From positions 1-14,281 of the forward strand of contig JAODAY010000205.1 of assembly GCA_025463665.1 (NCBI GenBank): 14,281 bases of DNA. Reading direction: 5' to 3'. Shown piece after piece: positions 6,710 through 12,740 of the stretch. Positions within the stretch are counted from its first letter, which is position 1. Every line of letters starts with the position of its first letter. The notes under the pieces were generated by a model, which saw nothing but the letters and a program-made list of their open reading frames with translations, made no database searches and was not told where the DNA came from. A program made the position numbers and the translations under genes. The DNA is from Microbacteriaceae bacterium (lineage in GTDB: Bacteria > Actinomycetota > Actinomycetes > Actinomycetales > Microbacteriaceae).

Positions 6710-7041
6710 GTGACCCGACGGCACGCGACCCCGCCGACGATCCGGACTACGAGCAGCTCGGAGACCAGGGCAACACGTTCACCGAGCACCACCCTGACGC
6801 GCTTGTGGAAGACGGCCGGGTGGCGATTGCGGAGGATATGGAGTCCGCATCGAAGGCCAGCTCCGGTTCGTCCGGAAGCGGTGCAGACCGCAGTGGCGCC
6901 GACAACAGCGGCGACTCGAGCGAAGACACCCCCGGCTACGTCGGGGAGGCGCCCAACGCCCCGCTCGCCAGCCAGGGCCAGCGCGACAGCACCCACCAGA
7001 ACGACGACGAGCGAGGTTTCGACGTCGACGAGGAGCAGTAG
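6706..7041 (+). CDS. Acidic, serine/glycine-rich disordered protein
   Basis: A 111-residue protein from GTG 6706, which overlaps the stop of the YtxH-like gene (6707-6709). Only a weak Shine-Dalgarno (GGGGCGA, just upstream) is seen, so translation is probably coupled. The N-terminal half contains the short ordered-looking segment FTEHHPDALVEDGRVAIAEDME. The middle is a low-complexity Ser/Gly/Ala/Asp run, and the end (HQNDDERGFDVDEEQ) is strongly acidic. No family is recognised. It is the last gene of the five-gene group, and a 13-bp perfect hairpin follows at 7055-7085. Confidence 0.65.
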   Translation: MSDPTARDPADDPDYEQLGDQGNTFTEHHPDALVEDGRVAIAEDMESASKASSGSSGSGADRSGADNSGDSSEDTPGYVGEAPNAPLASQGQRDSTHQNDDERGFDVDEEQ

Positions 7042-7054
7042 CGTCACGGCATGA

Positions 7055-7085
7055 CGATGGGCCCGGCCGTGCGCCGGGCCCATCG
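7055..7085. terminator. Perfect 13-bp hairpin between convergent genes
   Basis: CGATGGGCCCGGC (7055-7067) and GCCGGGCCCATCG (7073-7085) pair perfectly around a CGTGC loop. It lies between the ends of the 6706-7041 gene and the convergent radA (stop 7107-7109), so it is a likely bidirectional terminator. There is no T-run on either side, as is usual for many high-GC actinobacterial terminators. Confidence 0.7.
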
Positions 7086-7106
7086 CACCGTTAACGCACG
7101 CCGATA

Positions 7107-8465
7107 CTAGAAGACGGGGACTTCGATGCGTTCCGCGGTGGAGCTCGCAAACGCCATCCGGATCGCCTCGCGCAGATGGACCGCCTCGGAGTCGATCACC
7201 GTGGAGAAGCCGAGACGGCGGGCCTCGGCGACACGCTGCTTCGACGAACTCGCCGGCCGAATCTCACCGGCGAGGCTGATCTCCCCGACCACGGCCTGCG
7301 TGATCGGAAAGGCGAGGTCGCGGTAGGCGCTCGTGATCGCGAGGGCGATGGCGAGGTCGGCTCCCGGCTCGGTGATGCGGATGCCCCCGACCGTCGAGAC
7401 GTACACGTCGAACTCCGACAGCTTCATGTTCACCCGGCGTTCGAGCACCGCGAGCAGCATGGCGACGCGTGACCCGTCCACCCCGTTGACGACGCGGCGC
7501 GGCTGCGGCGCCTGCGTCTTGACGATGAGCGCCTGGATCTCGACCGGCAGCGCCCGCCGCCCCTCGACCGCGATCATGACGCACGTGCCGCTCACGGGCT
7601 GGCGGGCGCGAGAGAGGAACAGACCAGACGGGTCGGCGACCTCGGCGATGCCCTCGCCGGTCATCTCGAAGCAGCCGACCTCGTCGGTCGGGCCGAAGCG
7701 GTTCTTGTGCGCGCGCACGAAGCGCAGCGCGGTCTGGCGGTCGCCCTCGAACTGCAGCACCACGTCGACGAGGTGCTCCAGCAGGCGCGGCCCGGCGATC
7801 GATCCGTCTTTCGTCACGTGGCCCACGAGCAGCACCGGCAGGTTTCTGTCTTTCGCCACGCGAATGAGAGTGGATGCCACCTCGCGCACCTGCGACGGAC
7901 CGCCAGCCAGCCCCTCCGACAACGTCGACGAGACCGTCTGCACCGAGTCGACGATGACGAGGTGCGGCTGCACCTCGTCGATCTGGCCGAGGATCGTGGC
8001 AAGGTCTGTCTCAGCGGCGAGGAACAGCGACGCCTGCAGGGCCCCGGTGCGCTGGGCGCGCAACCGCACCTGGCTCACCGATTCCTCGGCGGAGACGTAG
8101 AGAACGCGCTGGCCGGTCGCGGCGGCGCGCGACGCCACCTCGAGCAACAGGGTCGACTTGCCTACCCCCGGCTCGCCGCTGAGCAGAATAGCGGCGCCCG
8201 GCACGATGCCGCCCCCGAGAACGCGATCGAACTCGGCGATGCCGCTCGGCCAGAAGGCCACTGACTCCGCACCGATCTCGGTGATGGGTCTCGCCGCTCG
8301 AGCGTCGGTTATCTTGACGGCGGAAACGCCGCGCGGCGCGAGGCCGACCGTCTCTGCCTGGTCGATGACCGTGCCCCAGGCCTGGCACTCGCCGCAGCGA
8401 CCCACCCATTTAATACTCGACCATCCGCACTCTGTGCAGCGAAAGTTAGTAGTGACGCGGGCCAT
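7107..8465 (-). CDS. radA: DNA repair ATPase RadA (Sms)
   Basis: A 452-residue protein, normal for the family. An N-terminal four-cysteine zinc finger (C10, C13, C24, C27) is followed by a RecA-like ATPase core with the Walker A GEPGVGKST at 97-105 and the Walker B strand near 169-174 (LVIVDS). The RadA-specific KNRFGPTDEVG motif is at 254-264, and a C-terminal Lon-protease-like domain (about 280-452) follows. RadA processes branched recombination intermediates with RecA, in the cytosol. The ATG at 8465 is supported because the N-terminus lines up with the zinc finger. TAGGCT (plus-strand AGCCTA, 8472-8477) sits 6 bases before it, so a leaderless start is likely. The stop is near the 13-bp hairpin. 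Confidence 0.97.
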   Translation of the reverse strand: MARVTTNFRCTECGWSSIKWVGRCGECQAWGTVIDQAETVGLAPRGVSAVKITDARAARPITEIGAESVAFWPSGIAEFDRVLGGGIVPGAAILLSGEPGVGKSTLLLEVASRAAATGQRVLYVSAEESVSQVRLRAQRTGALQASLFLAAETDLATILGQIDEVQPHLVIVDSVQTVSSTLSEGLAGGPSQVREVASTLIRVAKDRNLPVLLVGHVTKDGSIAGPRLLEHLVDVVLQFEGDRQTALRFVRAHKNRFGPTDEVGCFEMTGEGIAEVADPSGLFLSRARQPVSGTCVMIAVEGRRALPVEIQALIVKTQAPQPRRVVNGVDGSRVAMLLAVLERRVNMKLSEFDVYVSTVGGIRITEPGADLAIALAITSAYRDLAFPITQAVVGEISLAGEIRPASSSKQRVAEARRLGFSTVIDSEAVHLREAIRMAFASSTAERIEVPVF

Positions 8466-8471
8466 TGCGAC

Positions 8472-8477
8472 AGCCTA
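8472..8477 (-). promoter_or_regulatory. radA: -10-like element, leaderless start of radA
   Basis: Read on the minus strand, TAGGCT ends 6 bases before the radA ATG, and no Shine-Dalgarno is seen. It lies in the 25-base gap after the SGNH-hydrolase gene, so radA may have its own promoter there. Confidence 0.4.
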
Positions 8478-8490
8478 AGCGAGGCCACCG

Positions 8491-9249
8491 TCACAGCTCG
8501 GCCAGCCTCCGGTCGACTTGTGGAGAGAACGCCGATGCCCACACCCTGTAACCACGGTCGTTGGGGTGGAAGAAGTCGGCGGCGACCTGATTCACGACGT
8601 ACCACAGCGCACTCTGCCTGCGGGTCACCGCGTGCAGCGGTGCGACGAACAGGTTGTAGCGCTCGGCCACGCGGCGCACGATCACGTTGGCGACGCGCAC
8701 ATTGCGTTCCTTTGGGCCGACGTAGTGCGAGGGGATATCGGCGACGATGGAGTGCGCGGGCAGTTCGCGGTAGATGCGGTCCACCTCCGCCTCGAACCGG
8801 TCCTCTCGGAAGCTCGAGCCCATGTCGTTGGCGCCGATCGACACCGTGACGATGTCGGGTTCGGCGGCACACACGTGCGGCAGCTGGACCGAGAGCGCCT
8901 CACGCAGCCGTGCACCGGACTGGCTCAGGTTGATCACGCGCACCGTGCGTCCGCTGGTGCGCCGGATGTGGTTGGCGAGCAAACCCACGTAGCTGCGCCC
9001 GGGAACGCTCGCGCCGATGCCCTGGGCCGCGGAGTCGCCGACCGCTACGTAGAGGATTTCGCCGGTCGCGCGGCGCTGTTCCTTCCACCACTCCGAGTGC
9101 CGGGCGAGAGAGTCGGCGATGCTGATGTTGCCAGCGAGGCGGCGCCGTTCCACAAGCCGGTAGCCGACGAAACCAGCGGCTGCCACAGCGGCCACCGCCC
9201 CGCCAGTCACACCGAGCACCTTGGCAACGGGAGATGATTCTGCGGTCAC
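8491..9249 (-). CDS. SGNH/GDSL-type hydrolase, membrane-anchored or exported
   Basis: A 252-residue protein from GTG 9249. An N-terminal hydrophobic segment (about residues 8-29) acts as a signal anchor or signal peptide. The SGNH fold follows: block I VAVGDSAAQG with nucleophile S73, block II SGARLRE near 111, block III GAND with N141, and block V DFFHPND with D225 and H228. These residues form the catalytic set of esterases and lipases such as the acyl-carbohydrate and phospholipid hydrolases. Facing outside the cell, a role on cell-wall or exopolymer acyl groups is plausible but not shown. Inverted repeat ACGATAA/TTATCGT lies upstream. It runs in the same direction as radA, 25 bases before it. 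Confidence 0.85.
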   Translation of the reverse strand: MTAESSPVAKVLGVTGGAVAAVAAAGFVGYRLVERRRLAGNISIADSLARHSEWWKEQRRATGEILYVAVGDSAAQGIGASVPGRSYVGLLANHIRRTSGRTVRVINLSQSGARLREALSVQLPHVCAAEPDIVTVSIGANDMGSSFREDRFEAEVDRIYRELPAHSIVADIPSHYVGPKERNVRVANVIVRRVAERYNLFVAPLHAVTRRQSALWYVVNQVAADFFHPNDRGYRVWASAFSPQVDRRLAEL

Positions 9250-9255
9250 GTCAAA

Positions 9256-9274
9256 ACGATAAGCCCGTTATCGT
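9256..9274. promoter_or_regulatory. Inverted repeat upstream of the SGNH-hydrolase gene
   Basis: ACGATAA (9256-9262) and TTATCGT (9268-9274) form a 7-bp perfect inverted repeat with a GCCCG spacer. On the minus strand, TTATCG ends 7 bases before the GTG at 9249, so the repeat overlaps a possible -10 element. It could be an operator or a hairpin. Confidence 0.4.
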
Positions 9275-9354
9275 CGCGTTTCCACTAAAATCTCGCGCGG
9301 AGTTCGTCGGTTGCCGAGTCGCGAACGGCGCGTGCTTCGCGTGGCGAACCGCTG

Positions 9355-10038
9355 CTAAATCAGGACGGCGATCACGATGATCGCGCCCTTGGTGATCGCC
9401 TGCAACGCGGTGTTGAGGTTGTTCTGCGTGACGATGTTGGTCCGCACGTTGAAGATGAGAATGCCGAGCACGGTGCCCACGATCGTGCCGCGTCCTCCGA
9501 TGAGAAGCGTTCCACCCACGACCACCGCGGCGATCGCGTCGAGCTCGTACAGCGTGCCGTGGGTGGGGGTTCCCGAGGTGGTGCGGCCGGTGAGCATGAT
9601 TCCCGCGATGCCCGCGGTGAGACCCGCGCGCAGGCGCCAGACCGGGATGCCCCAGCCGCTTCATGAGCGCCCGTGCCTCTCTGTGGGCGTCCCGCACGTT
9701 GAGCACGCCGGCCCTCGACCGTTCGTGCCCCAGAAAGATGTTGTCGGCGATGGTGAAGCCGTCGACGACGTCGAGATCCTGGTACATCGTGGCGATCCCG
9801 TGGCCCAGCGCCGCGGTGGGGTCGGAAATCGTGACGCCCTCGCCCTGCCGAATCACCTCGCCACTGTCGGGGGTGTGCACTCCGGCGAGGACCTTGATGA
9901 GCGTGGACTTGCCCGCGCCGTTCTGCCCGAGGACGCAGTGCGCCTCGCCGGGAGCGACGATCAGGTCGACACCCTCGAGCGCCGCCACCCCGGCGAACGT
10001 CCCTCGAGCAGGGCGGGGGCACGGTCGACGGTGATCAT
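9355..10038 (-). pseudogene. Sugar ABC transporter remnant: ATPase 5' part joined to permease 3' part
   Basis: A minus-strand relic of a ribose-type (CUT2) sugar importer. One reading frame holds an ABC ATPase N-terminal region (Walker A GQNGAGKST at about 9903-9928, then TPDSGEV and IATMYQDLDVVDGFTIADNIFLG), which stops matching the family after RLGHP (about 9644). From about 9660 down to the stop at 9355, a different frame gives the C-terminus of the partner permease (LTAGIAGIMLTGRTTSG, then YELDAIAAVVVGGT and GGRGTIVGTVLGILIFNV). The ATPase second domain and the permease N-terminal half are missing, a loss of perhaps 1.5-2 kb compared with normal lengths. The probable ATPase start (ATG 10038, MITVDRAPAL) is also in a different frame from the Walker A part, so a further frameshift is present. 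After the permease stop the frame reads on as QRFATR before a TAA at 9268-9270, so that stop may be premature. No functional protein is expected. Confidence 0.82.
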
Positions 10039-10065
10039 CTCGGAAATGTAGCAGCCAACCGGTCT

Positions 10066-10082
10066 CAGGTAAACAAAACCTG
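10066..10082. promoter_or_regulatory. Inverted repeat in the divergent control region
   Basis: CAGGT (10066-10070) and ACCTG (10078-10082) flank an A-rich centre containing AAACAAA. It lies between the two divergent transporter remnants in a locally A+T-rich stretch, as expected of a promoter/operator region. It might be a repressor site, perhaps for the ROK regulator downstream. Confidence 0.35.
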
Positions 10083-10123
10083 TCGTGGAATATGCGACTT
10101 AAGATTTTTCTCGGGATAAGTCG

Positions 10124-10158
10124 TTCCTTTGGCGGCGCGGCTCTGCTAGCTTGCAAGC
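10124..10158 (+). promoter_or_regulatory. Promoter with palindrome upstream of the binding-protein remnant
   Basis: TTCCTT (10124-10129) and TAGCTT (10147-10152) are 17 bases apart. A perfect 10-bp palindrome, GCTTGCAAGC (10149-10158), overlaps the -10 hexamer and would suit a sugar-responsive repressor that blocks RNA polymerase. It precedes a long leader of about 95 bases. Confidence 0.45.
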
Positions 10159-10258
10159 AATGTCAATGTGGACGGTCATACGTCGCCAGGTGAGGGTGTC
10201 GGTGAGCATCGCCCAAGCATTGGCGACGCGGCACCCACATTCACCAGGAGGAACCACA

Positions 10259-10451
10259 ATGCTCACAACCCGCCCACCACGGCGTACGGCGCTCGCAGCG
10301 GTCGGCACGTCGTTCGTCCCGATCGATCGCACAGGACAAGGCGCTGAACGACCTCGTCGAGGTCGAGGTGCCCAACCGCATCGTGCTGAACGCACCGGTC
10401 GTGACCTCGGGCAACGTCGACAAGTACCTGCCGACCGCGTTCGCGTCATAG
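10259..10451 (+). pseudogene. Sugar ABC transporter substrate-binding protein remnant (internal deletion)
   Basis: An ATG with a strong Shine-Dalgarno (AGGAGG, 10246-10251, 7 bases upstream) opens a signal-peptide-like N-terminus (MLTTRPPRRTALAAVG). After about 20 codons the sequence that looks like a binding-protein C-terminus is in another frame: from about 10326, IAQDKALNDLVEVEVPNR, then VLNAPVVTSGNVDKYLPTAF, ending at TAG 10449-10451. Binding proteins of ribose-type importers are normally over 300 residues, so nearly 300 are missing and the join shifts the frame. The original start frame runs on instead to TAA 10511-10513 as a meaningless 84-residue ORF, ending 3 bases before the next gene. 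It would have been the exported or lipid-anchored sugar receptor of the importer. Confidence 0.78.
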
Positions 10452-10466
10452 CCCACGATCGACCAG

Positions 10467-10498
10467 AGGGGCGCTCGCCCGCAACGGCGGGCGCCCCT
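10467..10498 (+). terminator. Strong GC-rich hairpin after the binding-protein remnant
   Basis: CGCCCGC (10476-10482) pairs with GCGGGCG (10487-10493) around AACG. Outer AGGGG (10467-10471) pairs with CCCCT (10494-10498), leaving a CGCT bulge. It lies 16 bases after the remnant's stop and 19 before the oxidoreductase start. Such hairpins after a binding-protein gene commonly protect its mRNA or lower downstream expression. Confidence 0.6.
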
Positions 10499-10516
10499 AC
10501 ACAGAAGGCGTAAGAC

Positions 10517-11725
10517 ATGGCAGGACAAACGCGACCGCTGCGCATCGCAATGATCGGACACGGGTTCATGGGCGCCGCCCACTCGCAGGGCTGGCGCACG
10601 GCACCGCGATTCTTCGACCTTTCGGCGCGACCGAGCATGGACGTGCTCGTGGGTCGTAACGCCGCGGCGGTGCAGCAGACCGCCGAGTCCTGGGGCTGGG
10701 CGCAGGCCGCGACGGACTGGCGGTCGGTGATCGAGCGTGACGACATCGACGTGATCGACATCGTGACGCCGGGCAACACGCACGCCGAGATCGCGATCGC
10801 GGCGCTCGCTGCGGGCAAGCATGTCTTGTGCGAGAAGCCGCTGGCCAACACGGTCGCCGAGGCCGAGGCGATGGCCGATGCCGCGGCTGAGGCCGCGGCA
10901 TCCGGCGCCTTCGCGATGGTGGGCTTCACCTACCGCCGGGTTCCCGCCGCAACCTTCGCACGCGACCTCGTCGCGGCCGGCCGTATCGGCGAGGTGCGCC
11001 AGATACGGGCCAGCTACCGGCAGGACTGGCTCGCCGACGCCGACGCTCCCATGACCTGGCGCCTCGACAAGTCGCTGGCAGGATCCGGGGCCCTCGGCGA
11101 TATCGGCGCACACGCCGTCGACCTAGCCCAGTTCATCATCGGCCAGAACATCGCATCCGTGTCGGGGGTGCTTCAGACCATCGTCGGCGAGCGGCCGCTG
11201 CTCGCAGAGGGCCACGGCCTCTCGGGAACAGCTTCGAGCAAACGCGGCACGGTCAGCGTCGACGACCTTGCCCTCTTCACCGCACGGTTCGACTCCGGCG
11301 TGCTCGGGTCTTTCGAGGCAAGCCGCTTCGCGACCGGGCGCAAGAACGCCCTGCGCATCGAGGTGTCCGGCTCGACCGGCGCGCTCGCGTTCGACCTCGA
11401 AGACCTCAACGCGCTCCAGTTCTACGACTCGACACGGGCCGCCACCGAGCAGGGTTTCACCCGCATACTTGTGACCGAGCCCGAGCATCCCTACCTCTCC
11501 GCGTGGTGGCCGGCAGGGCACACGCTCGGCTACGAACACGGCTTCGCACACCAGGCGCGGGACTTCGTCGAGGCGATCGGCGCGCAGACGCAGCCGCTCC
11601 CGTCTTTCGCCGACGGGCTGCGTGTGCAGAGCGTGCTCGGCTCGGTGGAGCGAAGCGCGGCCGACGACAGCCGATGGACAGACGTGACACCCCCAGCCGC
11701 CATAATCAAGGAGAACCAATCATGA
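10517..11725 (+). CDS. Gfo/Idh/MocA family sugar oxidoreductase
   Basis: A 402-residue cytosolic NAD(P)-dependent dehydrogenase. An N-terminal Rossmann fold has the loop GHGFMG at 14-19, and EKPL at 106-109 is the signature, with K107 catalytic. The C-terminal domain has GALGDIGAH, where D195 and H199 complete the active site. Overall pattern and length resemble the levoglucosan dehydrogenase-like and inositol dehydrogenase-like members that oxidise a ring hydroxyl of a sugar or polyol to a keto form; the exact substrate is unknown. The ATG follows a weak Shine-Dalgarno-like GAAGG (10504-10508). Its TGA overlaps the ATG of the next gene (ATGA, 11722-11725). It shares the operon with a decayed sugar-binding-protein gene, which suggests that its substrate was imported by that system. 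Confidence 0.9.
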   Translation: MAGQTRPLRIAMIGHGFMGAAHSQGWRTAPRFFDLSARPSMDVLVGRNAAAVQQTAESWGWAQAATDWRSVIERDDIDVIDIVTPGNTHAEIAIAALAAGKHVLCEKPLANTVAEAEAMADAAAEAAASGAFAMVGFTYRRVPAATFARDLVAAGRIGEVRQIRASYRQDWLADADAPMTWRLDKSLAGSGALGDIGAHAVDLAQFIIGQNIASVSGVLQTIVGERPLLAEGHGLSGTASSKRGTVSVDDLALFTARFDSGVLGSFEASRFATGRKNALRIEVSGSTGALAFDLEDLNALQFYDSTRAATEQGFTRILVTEPEHPYLSAWWPAGHTLGYEHGFAHQARDFVEAIGAQTQPLPSFADGLRVQSVLGSVERSAADDSRWTDVTPPAAIIKENQS

Positions 11726-12723
11726 CCCGCCCCATCACCCTTTTCACCGGCCAGTGGGCCGACCTCCCGTTCGAAGAAGTCGTCGAGCTCGCGGCGGGGT
11801 GGGGCTACGAGGGGCTCGAAATCGCGTGCTGGGGCGATCACCTTGATCCGTGGCGGTGGGACGAGCCGGGCTATGTCGAGGGCAAGCTGGCGCTGCTCGA
11901 GCGGCACGGACTCAAGGTCTGGGCGATCTCGAACCACCTCAAGGGTCAGGCCGTGTGCGACGATCCGATCGACCAGCGGCACCGCGACATCCTGCCCGAC
12001 GTCGTCTGGGGTGACGGCGACCCGGAGGGCGTGCGAACCCGGGCTGCCGAGGAAATGAAGCACACCGCGCGGCTCGCGGCGAAGCTCGGGGTGAAGACCG
12101 TGGTGGGATTCACCGGGTCGTCGATCTGGAAGTACGTGGCGATGTTCCCTCCCGTGTCGCAGGAGGCGATCGACGCCGGGTATCAGGACTTCGCCGATCG
12201 ATGGAACCCCATCCTCGACGTGTTCGACGAGGTAGGCGTGCGCTTCGCCCACGAGGTGCACCCGAGCGAGATCGCGTTCGACTACTGGTCGACGGTGCGC
12301 GCACTCGAGGCGATCGGCCACCGTGAGGCGTTCGGCCTCAACTGGGACCCCAGCCACTTCGTCTGGCAGGACCTCGACCCGGTGAGCTTCCTGTGGGACT
12401 TCAAGGATCGGATCTACCACGTCGACTGCAAGGACACCAAGAAGCGCATGATCAACGGCCGCAACGGTCGGCTGGGTTCGCTGCTCGCCTGGGCCGATCC
12501 GCGCCGCGGCTGGGACTTCGTCTCGACGGGTCACGGAGACGTGCCGTGGGAGGACTGTTTCCGCATGCTCAACTCGATCGGGTACGACGGTCCCATCTCC
12601 GTCGAGTGGGAGGACGCCGGCATGGATCGCCTCGTGGGGGCGCCCGAAGCGCTCGAGTTCGTCAAGCGCCTCGCATTCGACGCCCCGGATGCCGCGTTCG
12701 ATGCCGCCTTCAGTTCGCGCTGA
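11722..12723 (+). CDS. Sugar isomerase/epimerase-type TIM-barrel enzyme (AP-endonuclease family 2 fold)
   Basis: A 333-residue cytosolic enzyme of the xylose-isomerase-like TIM-barrel group, usually annotated as sugar phosphate isomerase/epimerase. Likely metal-site residues are E178 (AHEVHP), D209 and H212 (LNWDPSH), D235 (YHVDCKD) and E295 (ISVEWED), the usual four-ligand arrangement with additional acidic and histidine residues. The N-terminal strand is followed by [19 protein letters not shown] (11708-11713) lies 8 bases before the ATG, and the start overlaps the preceding stop (ATGA). Paired with a Gfo/Idh/MocA oxidoreductase, members often isomerise or dehydrate keto-sugars; whether this one does so on a free or phosphorylated sugar cannot be told. 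It is intact even though the transporter genes next to it are not. Confidence 0.85.
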   Translation: MTRPITLFTGQWADLPFEEVVELAAGWGYEGLEIACWGDHLDPWRWDEPGYVEGKLALLERHGLKVWAISNHLKGQAVCDDPIDQRHRDILPDVVWGDGDPEGVRTRAAEEMKHTARLAAKLGVKTVVGFTGSSIWKYVAMFPPVSQEAIDAGYQDFADRWNPILDVFDEVGVRFAHEVHPSEIAFDYWSTVRALEAIGHREAFGLNWDPSHFVWQDLDPVSFLWDFKDRIYHVDCKDTKKRMINGRNGRLGSLLAWADPRRGWDFVSTGHGDVPWEDCFRMLNSIGYDGPISVEWEDAGMDRLVGAPEALEFVKRLAFDAPDAAFDAAFSSR

Positions 12724-12740
12724 GCGTGCCGTGAGTTTCG

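Noticed and set aside
9251..10156. A 301-residue minus-strand frame as an intact ABC ATPase
   Set aside because: Only the region around the Walker A site matches; after about 9644 the frame becomes Arg/His-rich nonsense, while the neighbouring frame holds permease sequence. It lacks the signature motif, Walker B and the second ATPase domain.
10259..10513. An 84-residue ORF with a strong Shine-Dalgarno as a new small gene
   Set aside because: After about 20 residues it is out-of-frame readthrough of a binding-protein C-terminus; the composition is Arg-rich as in a shifted high-GC frame. It may be translated, but it is a by-product of the deletion.
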